A DNA stretch of 64,000 nucleotides. Origin: Defluviicoccus sp. Lineage in GTDB: Bacteria > Pseudomonadota > Alphaproteobacteria > MPNO01. The DNA is taken from assembly GCA_028820505.1 (NCBI GenBank), contig JAPPIT010000134.1:1-64000 (forward strand), given 5' to 3'. The notes below the pieces were generated by a model that saw nothing but the letters and a program-made list of their open reading frames with translations, was not told the origin of the DNA and did no database searches. Positions 16,430 through 26,059 of this stretch are shown piece by piece; position 1 is the first letter of the stretch; each line of letters opens with the position of its first letter. Made by a program: the position numbers and the translations under genes.

Positions 16430-17303
16430 GGAGATCGGCGAGCGGCTGCGCGCGTTCCGCCTCGGATCGGGGCTCAGCGCGGACGAGATCGCGAGCCGCA
16501 TCGGCATCTCGCGCACCGCGCTCTACCGTTTCGAGAAGGGCCGGGTGGCGAAGATCGAGACGCTGGAGAAGCTCGCCGAGCTGCTGGAGGTATCGCTCCC
16601 GACGCTGCTCGGCGTCGGCGTCGAATATATCGGCTCCGCGGTCAGCTTCTTCGAGCGGCTGCGCCAGATCGAAGCCGCAGCCGAGCATATCGTCGTGCTC
16701 GCCGGGCCGGTCTCGTTCCTGCTGTCGAGCGACGCCTTCGTCGACACGCTGGAAGAGGTGCTGGGCGAGAGCATCCCGGAAGGCGCCGACGGCCGCGCGC
16801 GCGGTCTCGACCAGGTGCGGGAGCTCATGGTCATCCTGCGCCGGCGCAAGGAGACATACCGCGAGCGCCGTCCCGGCGTGCTCAACCTGATCTCGGAAGC
16901 GGAGATGGGGCGGTTTCTGCGGAACGGGCTGGTCGGGCGGCTCGACCTGCCGTCGGCGGTTCGCAAGGACCGCCTCGTCCGGGCGCGCAAGGAGGCCGAG
17001 CATCTGGTGCGGCTGATGGAGGACGAGCCGATCGGGGTCCAGATCGGCCTGGTTCCCGCCACCCTGCCGCCGACCAGCTTCCAGATCTTCCGCCAGCCGG
17101 GCCGGCGGGTGCTCACACTGAGCCCGTTCCGTCTCGGCGAGCAGCCCAACATCCACGCCGGGGTGGCGATGATCACCTCGGCGCCGGAGGCGCTCGCCCT
17201 GCACGAGAAGACCGCGGCGGATCTGTGGCGCCGCGCTCGCAAGGGTGCCGTGGCGGCGACCGCGATGCGGGACCTGATCGCGCGTCACGCCGACACGGGC
17301 TGA
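16413..17303 (+). CDS. XRE-family transcriptional regulator with large C-terminal domain
   Basis: A 296-aa regulator. Residues 5-60 form a Cro/CI-type helix-turn-helix (GLSADEIASRIGISRTALYR, followed by FEKGRVAKIETLEKLAELLE). The remaining 230 residues are an unassigned, mostly helical domain beginning EYIGSAVSFFERLRQIEAAA. The region lacks a recognisable cupin or peptidase motif, so a small-molecule sensor is a guess. The start overlaps the molybdenum-hydroxylase stop by 17 nt, making it the last gene of the operon and its likely autoregulator. It ends 4 bp before the convergent PqiA-like gene. Confidence 0.88.
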   Translation: MTIRFEEIGERLRAFRLGSGLSADEIASRIGISRTALYRFEKGRVAKIETLEKLAELLEVSLPTLLGVGVEYIGSAVSFFERLRQIEAAAEHIVVLAGPVSFLLSSDAFVDTLEEVLGESIPEGADGRARGLDQVRELMVILRRRKETYRERRPGVLNLISEAEMGRFLRNGLVGRLDLPSAVRKDRLVRARKEAEHLVRLMEDEPIGVQIGLVPATLPPTSFQIFRQPGRRVLTLSPFRLGEQPNIHAGVAMITSAPEALALHEKTAADLWRRARKGAVAATAMRDLIARHADTG

Positions 17304-17307
17304 CGCG

Positions 17308-17694
17308 CTAGCGCCTCACCAGGCGGTAGGTGGCGATCGTCGACACGACGACTCCGGCGGCGAACAGCACCAGACCGGCATGGATATCGGCGGTGGTCAA
17401 CAGGCTCCCCTCCAGCGCGACCACGAGCAACGCGACGATGCACACGTCGAGCATCGACCATCGGGATATCGAGGCCGCCGCCCGCAGCAGCCGGTCGGGC
17501 AACGATCCGGGGCCCGCCGCCGCGAACCAGGCCCAGACCCCGACCGCGACCTTTCCCAACGGCAGCACTACCGAGAACAGGAAGACGAGCACGAACAGTC
17601 CGTAACGCCCGTCCGACCAGAATCCGAGTATTCCGTCGATAATCGAGTAGGTCTCGCCGAATAGGACGAGGCGAGTCACCGAGACCGCCGGCAT
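17308..17694 (-). CDS. PqiA-like membrane protein, start uncertain
   Basis: A 128-aa (from ATG 17694) membrane protein of the paraquat-inducible protein A family, with helices at YGLFVLVFLFSVVLPLGKVA, a SMLDVCIVALLVVALEG segment typical of the family, and a last helix AGLVLFAAGVVVSTIA. The family normally starts with another helix. In frame upstream of 17694 such a helix is encoded (RIAGLLLAASLPLLIAGLV), back to the TGA of the preceding gene, yet no ATG, GTG or TTG lies there; CTG at 17763 is the only common alternative. The true product is therefore probably about 151 aa. Its role (envelope lipid transport in relatives) is inferred. Confidence 0.78.
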   Translation of the reverse strand: MPAVSVTRLVLFGETYSIIDGILGFWSDGRYGLFVLVFLFSVVLPLGKVAVGVWAWFAAAGPGSLPDRLLRAAASISRWSMLDVCIVALLVVALEGSLLTTADIHAGLVLFAAGVVVSTIATYRLVRR

Positions 17695-17778
17695 GACCAG
17701 CCCGGCAATGAGAAGCGGCAGGGAGGCCGCGAGCAGCAGTCCGGCAATACGGTCTCGGGGCAGGGCCGCGGGCCGCGC

Positions 17779-18066
17779 TCAGCCGCGCGGCTCGAAGTGG
17801 AAGACCTCCGGCGGTTTCGCGAGACAGTCGCGGAACTTCGACCCGAAGGTCTTGTAATCCTCGCTCTCGCGGAAGGTGAAATGGTCCTCGATCCGGTCCC
17901 ATTCGACCGCGATCATGTAGGCGAGCTCGGGCTCGACCCGCTTGCCCCAGCGCAGCCCCTGGCAGCCCGGCTGGCGGCGCAGGATATCGGAACCCTCCGC
18001 GAAACCCTCGAGGAAAGCGGCCTCGTCCTCGGGCTTGACGTAGATCGTGGCGATCTCGACGACCAT
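17779..18066 (-). CDS. Antibiotic biosynthesis monooxygenase (ABM) fold protein
   Basis: A 95-aa single ABM/dimeric alpha-beta-barrel protein: VVEIATIYVKPEDEAAFLEG, then the QPGCQGLRWGKRVEPE strand and VEWDRIEDHFTFRESEDY. Members are dimeric and range from quinol monooxygenases to stress proteins, often without cofactor; no specific activity can be assigned. ATG 18066 follows GGGAGGG. It lies 14 bp downstream of asd and may be cotranscribed with it, although the link is probably positional. Confidence 0.85.
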   Translation of the reverse strand: MVVEIATIYVKPEDEAAFLEGFAEGSDILRRQPGCQGLRWGKRVEPELAYMIAVEWDRIEDHFTFRESEDYKTFGSKFRDCLAKPPEVFHFEPRG

Positions 18067-18080
18067 TCTTCCCTCCCCGT

Positions 18081-19106
18081 TCAGGCCGCTGGCAGCATCC
18101 GGCGCGACTCGGTGACCAGCTCCGCGATCTGAACCGCATTGAGCGCCGCCCCCTTGCGGAGATTGTCGGCGACGACCCAGAAGCTCAACCCGTTCTCCAC
18201 CGTGGGGTCCTTTCGGATCCGGCTGACATAGACCTGGTCCTCGCCGGCGCATTCGGTCGGGGTCACGTAACCCTCGTCGGCGCGGTGGTCGACGACGGCG
18301 ACACCCGGCATCTCCGACAGCGCCTCGCGCGCCTCCTCGACTGAAATCGGCCGTTCGAACTCGGCGTTGACGGCCTCGCCGTGGCCGATGAAGACTGGCA
18401 CGCGCACGCAGGTCGCGGCGACCCGGATGTCGGGGTCGAGGATCTTCCGCGTCTCGACCGCCATCTTCCACTCCTCCTTGGTCTCCCCGTCCTCCATGAA
18501 GACGTCGATATGGGGAATGACGTTGAAGGCGATCTGCTTGGTGAATTCCTCGTTGGCGATCGGCTCGTTCACGTAGATGCCGCGGGTCTGGTTGAACAGC
18601 TCGTCCATCGCCGTCCTGCCGGCGCCCGAGACCGACTGGTAGGTCGCGACGACGACGCGCCTGACCCGGGCCAGATCGTGCAGCGGCTTGAGCGCCAGCA
18701 CCATCTGAATGGTGGAGCAGTTCGGATTGGCGACGATGTTCCGCTTGTTCCCGGCGAGGGCGTGCGCGTTGACCTCGGGCACGACGAGCGGCACGTCCGG
18801 CTCCATGCGGAACCGCGAGGTGTTGTCGATCACCACGCAGCCCGCCTTGGCGGCGCGCGGCGCATGCACGGCGGAGACCTTCGCGCCCGGCGAAAAAAGC
18901 GCAACGTCGAAACCGGCAAAGTCGAAGTCGGCGAGGTTCCGGACCCGCAGCACCTCGTCCTCGCCGAACGAGACCTCGCGCCCGACCGACTGCTCGGAGG
19001 CGAGCGCCGCCACGTCGTCGACGGGAAAGGCGCGCTCGTCCAGGCATTGCAGAATCTCGCGCCCGACCGCGCCGGTCGCGCCGGCCACGGCAATCTTGTA
19101 ACCCAT
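18081..19106 (-). CDS. asd: Aspartate-semialdehyde dehydrogenase
   Basis: A 341-aa NADP-dependent enzyme reducing aspartyl phosphate to aspartate semialdehyde for lysine/diaminopimelate, methionine and threonine synthesis. The nucleotide-binding start VAGATGAVGREILQCLDE, the catalytic Cys in VANPNCSTIQMVLALKPL, the SVSGAGRTAMDEL motif and GEAVNAEFERP are all present. Start 19106 (MGYKIAV) gives the family length of about 340; the 16-residue extension in the track lacks support. In many alphaproteobacteria asd lies close to leuB, and here leuCDB is about 3.3 kb away, with a TRAP operon in between. Confidence 0.96.
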   Translation of the reverse strand: MGYKIAVAGATGAVGREILQCLDERAFPVDDVAALASEQSVGREVSFGEDEVLRVRNLADFDFAGFDVALFSPGAKVSAVHAPRAAKAGCVVIDNTSRFRMEPDVPLVVPEVNAHALAGNKRNIVANPNCSTIQMVLALKPLHDLARVRRVVVATYQSVSGAGRTAMDELFNQTRGIYVNEPIANEEFTKQIAFNVIPHIDVFMEDGETKEEWKMAVETRKILDPDIRVAATCVRVPVFIGHGEAVNAEFERPISVEEAREALSEMPGVAVVDHRADEGYVTPTECAGEDQVYVSRIRKDPTVENGLSFWVVADNLRKGAALNAVQIAELVTESRRMLPAA

Positions 19107-19184
19107 GGAAAAAGCCCTCTCTCCGCCCGCGGAGGGTCCCGCCGGGCGGGGCACCTGGCCCTGTGTGGCGCCGAAGCGCCGCTC

Positions 19185-19406
19185 TTAGCTGTCCGACTTG
19201 GCCTCGGGTTTGACCTTGGCCGGATCGGTCTCGGGCTCGACCGGCTTGATCTCGGGCGCCGTGGTCGACGGCTGGCTATTGAGCGCCGTCGTGATCGGCG
19301 CGGGCTTCTCGGCCGAGACCATCTTGCTGTACATGCAGGCAAGCGCCGAGGTCGAGTACGCGGCGGCGAACGCCGCGGCGGCGACAATCGCGAGGGTCTT
19401 TTTCAT
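19185..19406 (-). CDS. Small secreted protein
   Basis: A 73-aa protein with a clear Sec signal peptide (MKKTLAIVAAAAFAAAYSTS then ALA) followed by CMYSKMVSAEK and a Pro/Glu/Lys-rich tail (PEIKPVEPETDPAKVKPEAK). The Cys after ALA is not in a canonical lipobox, so it is either a weak lipoprotein or a secreted protein with one Cys. ATG 19406 has GAGGTG upstream. The composition is low-complexity. No family was recognised and the function is unknown. It stands alone between asd and the divergent TRAP operon. Confidence 0.7.
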   Translation of the reverse strand: MKKTLAIVAAAAFAAAYSTSALACMYSKMVSAEKPAPITTALNSQPSTTAPEIKPVEPETDPAKVKPEAKSDS

Positions 19407-19494
19407 CAACACGCACCTCAGCAGAGGGTTGCAGTCCAGCGCAGGATAGCGCGCATCCGGTCCGGCGGCAACGGGCGGAAACGCGGCCCTTCAG

Positions 19495-19525
19495 TTGACG
19501 CTCACCCGGCGCGGTGGAACAATCT
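19495..19525 (+). promoter_or_regulatory. Possible promoter of the DctPQM operon
   Basis: TTGACG at 19495 is followed after 18 bases by ACAATC (or CAATCT after 19), about 30 bases before the dctP start. The -35 is a good match, the -10 only fair. No operator was seen. Confidence 0.35.
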
Positions 19526-19556
19526 TTGCCGTTTTCCGGGAAGGAAGGATTCGGCG

Positions 19557-20534
19557 ATGAAGTTGAGGATTTGGGCGGTTGCGATCGGGCTCGGGGGGCT
19601 GGTTGCGGCGAACGGCGCGCTCGCCGCGCAGCAGTGGAACATGGCGACGGCCTATCCGGACCCGTTCTTCCACACCAAGAACATCCACCAGTTCGTGAAC
19701 GACATCGCCGAGGCGAGCAAGGGCGATCTGAAGATTACCGTGCACAGCGCCCAGTCGCTCTACAAGCTGCCGGAAATCCACCGCGCGGTGCAGAGCGGCC
19801 AGATCCAGATGGGCGAGACCATCGTCTCGCTGCTGGCCAACGAGGACCGCGTCTACGAGGTCGACTCGCTGCTCTTCTTCGCGGAAAGCTACGACCAGGC
19901 CAAGCGGCTGTGGCAGGTCTCCAGGCCCTTCATCGCGAGCCGGCTGGCCAAGAAGGGGCTTACCCTCCTGTATTCGGTACCTTGGCCGCCCCAGGGCTTC
20001 TACGCAAAGATGGAGCTGAAGTCGGCCGACGACTTCAAGGGCCTCAAGTTCCGCGCCTACAACGCGACCATCTCGCGCTACGCCGCCGCCGTCGGCGCGG
20101 TGCCGACGACGGTGCAGCTGGTCGACATCCCGCAGGCCTTCTCCACCGGGATCGTCGACGCGATGATCACCTCGGCGACCACCGGCGTGCTGACCAAGTC
20201 CTGGGACTACCTCAGCCACTACCACGACACCCGCGCCGGACTCGGCAAGAACATGGTCATCGTGAACACCCGCGCCTTCAAGCGGCTCGGCGAGGCAACC
20301 CGCAAAGCGGTGCTCGACGCGGCGGCACGGGCCGAGCCGAGGGGCTGGGAGATGAGCGCCAACGAGACCGCCAAGATGACCGCGAAGCTCGCGGAGAAGC
20401 TCACCGTGGTGCCGCCCAAGCCCGGGCTGATGAAGGGGCTGCGCGCGGCCGGCGCCAGGATGGTCGTGGACTGGCTGTCCAAGGCCGGGCCGGACGGCAA
20501 GAAGATCCTCGACGCCTACCGCGCCTCCAACTGA
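19557..20534 (+). CDS. dctP: TRAP transporter solute-binding protein, DctP family
   Basis: A 325-aa periplasmic receptor with signal peptide MKLRIWAVAIGLGGLVAANG then ALA. The mature protein shows DctP landmarks: WNMATAYPDPFFHTKNI, a QIQMGETIVSLLANED segment, LKFRAYNATISRYAAAVGAV containing the Arg that usually pairs with the ligand carboxylate, and GIVDAMITSATTGV. The ATG at 19557 is 29 bases after the presumed promoter; the track extension is antisense to asd. It heads the operon with the small and large permease genes. The ligand is unknown, most probably a carboxylate. Confidence 0.95.
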   Translation: MKLRIWAVAIGLGGLVAANGALAAQQWNMATAYPDPFFHTKNIHQFVNDIAEASKGDLKITVHSAQSLYKLPEIHRAVQSGQIQMGETIVSLLANEDRVYEVDSLLFFAESYDQAKRLWQVSRPFIASRLAKKGLTLLYSVPWPPQGFYAKMELKSADDFKGLKFRAYNATISRYAAAVGAVPTTVQLVDIPQAFSTGIVDAMITSATTGVLTKSWDYLSHYHDTRAGLGKNMVIVNTRAFKRLGEATRKAVLDAAARAEPRGWEMSANETAKMTAKLAEKLTVVPPKPGLMKGLRAAGARMVVDWLSKAGPDGKKILDAYRASN

Positions 20535-20556
20535 GCGCCGGCCCGCGCATCGAGAT

Positions 20557-21093
20557 GTGAGACGCCTTCTCGACGGGCTCTATCGCGGCTGCGGTGTCCT
20601 TTCGGCCGCGTTCATCGTCTGCATCGCGCTCGCCATCCTGGCCGAGATCATCGGCCGGATGCTGGGCGTGCTGATCCCCGCTGCCACCGAGTTCGCCGGC
20701 TACTGCCTCGCCTCGGCGATCTTCCTCGGCCTCGCCTACACGCTGACCAGCGGCGAGCACATCCGCGTCTCGATCCTGCTGCTCCGGGTGCCGCCGCGGA
20801 TGCGCCATGCGCTGGAGCTGTTCTGCCTCGCGCTGGGAACCGCGCTCAGCATCTACTTCGCCTGGCATTTCTGCGCCTTTGCCTACGAGACCTTCGTGTT
20901 CGGGGAGGTAGGCCAGGGGTTGATCAAGACGCCGCTCTGGATCCCGCAATCCGGCCTCGCGCTGGGTCTCGTGGTGCTGGCGATCGCCTTCGTCGACGAA
21001 CTGGCCGTGATGCTGAGCGGGCGGACGCCGCAATACGCGGACCGGGACGGCGACGAGGCCGCCCGGGCGCTCAAGATCGGCGACGAGAGCTAG
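20557..21093 (+). CDS. dctQ: TRAP transporter small permease subunit
   Basis: A 178-aa four-helix DctQ-type protein. Helices are visible at VLSAAFIVCIALAILAEIIG, AGYCLASAIFLGLAYTL, LELFCLALGTALSIYFAWHF and SGLALGLVVLAIAFVDELAV, with the family-typical polar TSGEHIRVSILLLRVPP between helices 2 and 3. The start is GTG at 20557, 22 bp after dctP. It partners the large subunit downstream in the inner membrane. The subunits are separate, unlike the fused permease of the TAXI system at 4768-6738. Confidence 0.93.
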   Translation: MRRLLDGLYRGCGVLSAAFIVCIALAILAEIIGRMLGVLIPAATEFAGYCLASAIFLGLAYTLTSGEHIRVSILLLRVPPRMRHALELFCLALGTALSIYFAWHFCAFAYETFVFGEVGQGLIKTPLWIPQSGLALGLVVLAIAFVDELAVMLSGRTPQYADRDGDEAARALKIGDES

Positions 21094-21097
21094 GGCG

Positions 21098-22402
21098 GTG
21101 GACATCCTCTCGATCGCGCTGGTGCTCACGTTCGTCCTCTTGCTGCTACTCGGCTCAGGGCTCTGGGTCGCGCTGTCGCTGGTCGGGGTCTCGGTGTTCG
21201 CGATGATGACGTTTACCACCGCGCCGGCGGGCTCGGTGCTGGCGACCACGACCTGGGGCTCGACCACCCCGTTCTCGCTGATCGCGCTGCCGCTGTTCGT
21301 CTGGATGGGCGAGATACTGTTCCGCACGCGGCTGTCGGAGGACATGTTCAGGGGCATCGCGCCCTGGGTGACGCGGCTGCCCGGCCGGCTCTTGCACGTC
21401 AACGTGGTCGCCTGCGGCATCTTCGCCGCGATATCCGGATCCTCGGCGGCGACCGCGGTGACCATCGGGCGCATGTCGATCCCCGAGTTGCACAAGCGCG
21501 GCTATGACGAGCGTATGTCGATCGGGACGCTGGCGGGCTCGGGCACGCTGGGCTTCCTGATCCCGCCATCGATCATCCTGATCGTCTACGGCGTCGCCGC
21601 GGAGCTCTCGATCGCCCGGCTGTTCATCGCCGGCGTCCTGCCGGGCGTGATGCTGATGGCGCTGTTCATGGGCTTCATCATGCTGTGGGCGCTGGTCCAC
21701 CCGGGCCGCATCCCGAAGAGCGACGAGCGGTTCACAATCTGGCGCAAGATCTACGAATCCCGCCGCCTCCTGCCCACCATCCTCTTGATCGTCGCCGTGC
21801 TGGGCTCGATCTATCTCGGCATCGCGACCCCGGTCGAGGCCGCCGTCGTCGGCGTGCTCGGCTCGCTCGCGCTCGCCTGGGGCACCGGCGGGCTCAACCG
21901 GCGCGTGCTTGCCGACAGCCTGATGGGGGCGACGCGGACCACCTGCATGATTAGCTTCATCTTCGTCGGCGCGTCGTTCCTCACCATCGCCATGGGCTTC
22001 ACCGGAATTCCCCGCTCGCTGGCGGCGTGGATCGGCGAGATGGAGCTTGGCCGCTACGGGCTGATCGCGGCGCTTACCGTATTCTTCATCGTTCTCGGCT
22101 GCTTCCTCGACGGCATCTCGGTGGTGCTGCTCACCACCTCGATCATCCTGCCGATGATCCAGGCCGCGGGGATCGACCCGATATGGTTCGGCATCTATCT
22201 CGTGCTGGTGGTCGAGATGTCGCAGGTCACCCCGCCGGTCGGGTTCAATCTGTTCGTCCTGCAGGGGCTCACCGGGCGCAACATCCTGCAGATCGCCCGC
22301 GCGGCGTTCCCCTTCTTCATCCTGCTGCAGATCGGGGTGGTGCTGCTGGTGGTCTTCCCGGAGATCGCCACCTACCTGCCGCAGCAGATGACGAAAAACT
22401 AG
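21098..22402 (+). CDS. dctM: TRAP transporter large permease subunit
   Basis: A 434-aa polytopic DctM protein that forms the Na+-coupled transport channel. Landmarks include [19 protein letters not shown] (selectivity loop), [39 protein letters not shown] and [17 protein letters not shown]. The start is GTG at 21098, only 4 bp after dctQ. The stop overlaps the convergent leuB stop (TAG over CTA), so no terminator can lie between them. Length is normal for the family. Confidence 0.95.
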   Translation: MDILSIALVLTFVLLLLLGSGLWVALSLVGVSVFAMMTFTTAPAGSVLATTTWGSTTPFSLIALPLFVWMGEILFRTRLSEDMFRGIAPWVTRLPGRLLHVNVVACGIFAAISGSSAATAVTIGRMSIPELHKRGYDERMSIGTLAGSGTLGFLIPPSIILIVYGVAAELSIARLFIAGVLPGVMLMALFMGFIMLWALVHPGRIPKSDERFTIWRKIYESRRLLPTILLIVAVLGSIYLGIATPVEAAVVGVLGSLALAWGTGGLNRRVLADSLMGATRTTCMISFIFVGASFLTIAMGFTGIPRSLAAWIGEMELGRYGLIAALTVFFIVLGCFLDGISVVLLTTSIILPMIQAAGIDPIWFGIYLVLVVEMSQVTPPVGFNLFVLQGLTGRNILQIARAAFPFFILLQIGVVLLVVFPEIATYLPQQMTKN

Positions 22403-23511
22403 GCTGCCAGCGCATCCAGCGCCGCGGTGACCGCCTCGCCCATCCCTGTGGTGGAGACGAGGTTCATCCCGGGCTGCATGATGTCGCCGGTGCGCAGGCC
22501 CTGGGCGAGCGCGTTCTCGACCGCCTTTTCGACCAGCACCGCGTCCTCCTCCATGTCGAAGGAGTAGCGCAGCATCATCGCGAAGCTGAGGAGGGTGGCG
22601 AGCGGGTTGGCCTTGTTCTCGCCCGCGATGTCGGGCGCCGAGCCGTGGATCGGCTCGTAGAGCGCACGCCGCCGCCCCGAGGCGTCCGCCGGTCCGAGCG
22701 AGGCCGAGGGCAGCATGCCGAGCGAGCCGGTCAGCATCGAGGCCACGTCGGACAGCATATCGCCGAACAAATTGTCGGTGACGATCACGTCGAACTGCTT
22801 GGGCGCGCGGACCAGCTGCATGCCGCAATTGTCGGCCAGCATGTGAGAGAGCTCGACATCGGCGTATTCGGCTCCGTGCAGCCGGGTGACCTCCTCGCGC
22901 CACAGGAGGCCGCTCTCCATCACGTTCGCCTTCTCGACAGAGCAGACGCGGTTGTCCCGCTTGCGCGCCAGATCGAACGCGACCCGGGCGACGCGGACGA
23001 TCTCGGACGTCGTGTAGACCTGCGTGTTGACGCCGCGGCGCTCGCCGTTCGCCAAGTCCTCGATGCCTCGCGGCTCGCCGAAATAGACCCCGCCGGTCAG
23101 CTCGCGCACGATCAGGATGTCGAGACCGGCGACCAGGTCGGTCTTCAGCGTCGAGGCCTCGGCCAGCGCATCGAAGACCAGCGCCGGGCGCAGATTGGCG
23201 AACAGCTCGAGATCCTTGCGCAGGCGGAGGAGCCCGGCCTCAGGCCGTATCTCGAACGGGACATCGGCCCATTTGGGCCCGCCGCAGGCGCCGAGCAAGA
23301 CCGCATCGGCGCCCATCGCGGCGTCCATGGTCGCGTCCGAGATGGGCCCGCCCTCGGCGTCGATCGCCGCGCCGCCGACCAGCGCCTCGTCGATGTCGAA
23401 GCTCACATGGCGGCGCCGGTCCATCCAGCCGATGACCCGGCGCACCTCCCCCATCACCTCGGGGCCGATACCGTCGCCGGCGAGAATCAGCAGCTTCTTG
23501 TTGGCGGCCAT
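22399..23511 (-). CDS. leuB: 3-isopropylmalate dehydrogenase
   Basis: A 370-aa NAD-dependent beta-decarboxylating dehydrogenase oxidising 3-isopropylmalate to 2-oxoisocaproate in leucine synthesis. [20 protein letters not shown] starts the Rossmann-like fold; [13 protein letters not shown] and [14 protein letters not shown]-like segments (here [18 protein letters not shown]) and [18 protein letters not shown] supply substrate and cofactor residues. It is the last gene of leuCDB, 6 bp after leuD. Length and motifs are complete. Confidence 0.97.
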   Translation of the reverse strand: MAANKKLLILAGDGIGPEVMGEVRRVIGWMDRRRHVSFDIDEALVGGAAIDAEGGPISDATMDAAMGADAVLLGACGGPKWADVPFEIRPEAGLLRLRKDLELFANLRPALVFDALAEASTLKTDLVAGLDILIVRELTGGVYFGEPRGIEDLANGERRGVNTQVYTTSEIVRVARVAFDLARKRDNRVCSVEKANVMESGLLWREEVTRLHGAEYADVELSHMLADNCGMQLVRAPKQFDVIVTDNLFGDMLSDVASMLTGSLGMLPSASLGPADASGRRRALYEPIHGSAPDIAGENKANPLATLLSFAMMLRYSFDMEEDAVLVEKAVENALAQGLRTGDIMQPGMNLVSTTGMGEAVTAALDALAA

Positions 23512-23517
23512 CGCGGA

Positions 23518-24123
23518 TCAGGCCCAGGGCTGGGCGGCCTTGCGCGCCTCCTCGAAGGCGCCGATCCTGTCGTCCTTCTGCAGGGTCAGCGCGATGTCGT
23601 CGAGCCCGTTGAGCAGGCAGTGCTTCTTGAACGGGTCGATGTCGAAATCGATGACCTCCCCGTCCGGGCGGACGATCTGCTGCTTCTCCAGATCGACCGA
23701 GAGGCGCGCGTTGCCGCCCTTCTCGGCGTCCTCCATCAGCCTGTCGACCGTCTCCTGCGGGAGCGCGATCAGCAGCATGCCGTTCTTGGACGCGTTGTTG
23801 TTGAAGATGTCGGCGAAGCTCGGCGCGATGACGCAGCGGATGCCGAAATCGATCAGCGCCCAGGGCGCGTGCTCGCGCGACGAGCCGCACCCGAAATTGT
23901 CGCCCGCGACCAGGATCCTCGCCTCCCGGTAGGCCGGCTTGTTGAGGATGAACTCGGGCTTTTCCGAGCCGTCCTCGTTGTAGCGCAGCTCGTTGAACAG
24001 GTTCTTGCCGAGCCCGGTCTTCTTGATCGTCTTCAGGAACCGCGCCGGGATGATCCGGTCGGTATCGACATTGACCATCGGAAACGGCGCCGCGATGCCC
24101 TGAAGGGTGTTGAATTTCTCCAT
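23518..24123 (-). CDS. leuD: 3-isopropylmalate dehydratase, small subunit
   Basis: A 201-aa small subunit that with LeuC isomerises 2-isopropylmalate to 3-isopropylmalate. The start [20 protein letters not shown] and [12 protein letters not shown], followed by [20 protein letters not shown] (the swivelling-domain signature), identify it. It lies 13 bp downstream of leuC and 6 bp upstream of leuB, so the three genes form one operon. The length is typical. Confidence 0.97.
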   Translation of the reverse strand: MEKFNTLQGIAAPFPMVNVDTDRIIPARFLKTIKKTGLGKNLFNELRYNEDGSEKPEFILNKPAYREARILVAGDNFGCGSSREHAPWALIDFGIRCVIAPSFADIFNNNASKNGMLLIALPQETVDRLMEDAEKGGNARLSVDLEKQQIVRPDGEVIDFDIDPFKKHCLLNGLDDIALTLQKDDRIGAFEEARKAAQPWA

Positions 24124-24136
24124 CGCTCGCGCCTCC

Positions 24137-25543
24137 CTAGAGAAGTTGCCGGTGGTCGCTCAGACGGCCGTTGACCGCGGCCGCGGCGGCCATCGCGGGG
24201 CTCATCAGATGGGTGCGCCCGCCGGGTCCCTGACGACCCTCGAAATTGCGGTTCGACGTAGACGCCGAACGCTCGCCCGGCTGCAGCATGTCGCCGTTCA
24301 TTGCGATGCACATGGAGCAGCCCGGCTCGCGCCAGTCGAACCCGGCCTCCTTGAAGACCGCGTCGAGCCCCTCCTCCTCGGCCTGGTGCTTCACCAGCCC
24401 GGAGCCCGGCACCACCATCGCGTGGACGCCGGCGGCGATGCTGCGCCCCCGGGCCACCGCGGCCGCGGCGCGCAGATCCTCGATCCGCGAGTTGGTGCAT
24501 GAGCCGATGAAAACCCGGTCGACCCGGATGTCGGTCAGCGCCTGCCCGGCTTCGAGGCCCATATAGTCGATCGCGCGCTCCAGCGAACGCCTGCGGTTGC
24601 CGTCGTCTTCCCCCGACGGGTCGGGCACCGAGCCCGATATCGGCAGCACCATCTCCGGGCTGGTCCCCCACGTAACCTGGGGCTCGATGCTGTCCGCGGC
24701 GATCGTGACCTCCTTGTCGTACTCGGCGCCCGGGTCGGAGGGCAGCGTTCGCCAATACGCCTCGGCCTGCTCCCACGCCGCCCCCTTGGGTGCCATGGGA
24801 CGGCCCTTGACGTAGTCGAAGGTCGCCTGGTCGGGGGCGACGAGGCCGGCCCGTGCCCCGCCCTCGATGGTCATGTTGCAGAGCGTCATGCGGCCTTCCA
24901 TCGACAGATCCTCGACCGCCTTGCCGGCGTACTCGATAACGCAGCCGGTGCCGCCGGCGGTGCCGATCGCGCCGATGATGGCGAGCGCAAGGTCCTTCGC
25001 GACCACACCCTGCGGCAGCGCGCCGTCGACCGTGACCCGCATGTTCTTCGCCGGGCGCTGGATCAGCGACTGGGTGGCGAGCACGTGCTCGACCTCGGAG
25101 GTGCCGATGCCGAAGGCGAGGCAGCCGAAGGCGCCGTGCGTCGAAGTGTGGGAATCGCCGCAGGCCATGGTGAGTCCGGGCAGGGTGAAGCCCTGCTCCG
25201 GGCCGATCACGTGCACGATCCCCTGGCGGATGTCGTTGAGCTCGATATAGGGCAGGCCGAACGCTTCGGCGTTCTCCTTGAGGAGATCGATCTGGATGCG
25301 CGACTCCTCGTTCTCGATCGGCAGGGAGCGGTCGGTGGTGGGAACGTTATGGTCGGGGACGAGAAGCTGGGCTTCGGGCCGGCGTACCTTGCGCCCCGCC
25401 TCGCGCAGCCCCTCGAAAGCCTGGGCGCTGGTGATCTCGTGGATGATCTGCCGGTCGATATAGAGCAGGCACGTGCCGTCCTCCTGGACGTCCACCACGT
25501 GGCTTTCCCAGATCTTGTCGAACAATGTCTTCGGTTGCGCCAT
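24137..25543 (-). CDS. leuC: 3-isopropylmalate dehydratase, large subunit
   Basis: A 468-aa aconitase-family subunit carrying the catalytic [4Fe-4S] cluster. Cluster ligands are visible as the Cys in [18 protein letters not shown] and the pair in [29 protein letters not shown] carries active-site His residues. It starts the leuCDB operon, 77 bp downstream of rplS; whether leuCDB has its own promoter is unclear. leuA is not in the window. Confidence 0.97.
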   Translation of the reverse strand: MAQPKTLFDKIWESHVVDVQEDGTCLLYIDRQIIHEITSAQAFEGLREAGRKVRRPEAQLLVPDHNVPTTDRSLPIENEESRIQIDLLKENAEAFGLPYIELNDIRQGIVHVIGPEQGFTLPGLTMACGDSHTSTHGAFGCLAFGIGTSEVEHVLATQSLIQRPAKNMRVTVDGALPQGVVAKDLALAIIGAIGTAGGTGCVIEYAGKAVEDLSMEGRMTLCNMTIEGGARAGLVAPDQATFDYVKGRPMAPKGAAWEQAEAYWRTLPSDPGAEYDKEVTIAADSIEPQVTWGTSPEMVLPISGSVPDPSGEDDGNRRRSLERAIDYMGLEAGQALTDIRVDRVFIGSCTNSRIEDLRAAAAVARGRSIAAGVHAMVVPGSGLVKHQAEEEGLDAVFKEAGFDWREPGCSMCIAMNGDMLQPGERSASTSNRNFEGRQGPGGRTHLMSPAMAAAAAVNGRLSDHRQLL

Positions 25544-25615
25544 CGAGCGCCTCCCTCGATTGGTGCGGGCCCGGAGCCCGGTCGGTCTGCGAACCCGGAG
25601 AGTTTCGTCGGCGGT

Positions 25616-26059
25616 CTACTCTTCGTCGGACGCGGCGGCCCCGGTCTCGGCGGGCACCTCCGTTCCGGGCACGGCCTCCGCTTGCCCGGCGACTTGCCGG
25701 CGATCGACCTTTTCGGCGATTCGGGCGCGCTTGCCGCGGCGGCTTCGGAGGTAATAAAGCTTGGCACGCCGGACCCTGCCCCGGCGGACGACCTCGATCC
25801 GGTCGATGCGGGGCGAATAGAGCGGGAAGACGCGTTCCACGCCCTCCCCGTAGGAGATCTTGCGCACCGTGAAAGCGGAACTGACCCCGCTGGACGTGCG
25901 CGCGATCACCACGCCTTCATAAACCTGGATCCGCTCACGCGTGCCTTCGACGACCTTGAAGTGGACGCGTACCGTGTCGCCCGGCGCGAACGCCGGAATA
26001 GGACGTTCCGAGGTCAGCTTTTCGATCTGTTCGGCTTCGATCTGCTCAATCACGTTCAT
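25616..26059 (-). CDS. rplS: 50S ribosomal protein L19
   Basis: A 147-aa L19 at the 30S-50S interface. The core ([20 protein letters not shown], then [20 protein letters not shown] and [20 protein letters not shown]) is canonical. The C terminus carries an alphaproteobacterial acidic extension ([16 protein letters not shown]). ATG 26059 follows AAGGGG and lies inside the end of trmD (14-nt overlap). It is the last gene of the ffh-rpsP-rimM-trmD-rplS cluster. Confidence 0.97.
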   Translation of the reverse strand: MNVIEQIEAEQIEKLTSERPIPAFAPGDTVRVHFKVVEGTRERIQVYEGVVIARTSSGVSSAFTVRKISYGEGVERVFPLYSPRIDRIEVVRRGRVRRAKLYYLRSRRGKRARIAEKVDRRQVAGQAEAVPGTEVPAETGAAASDEE

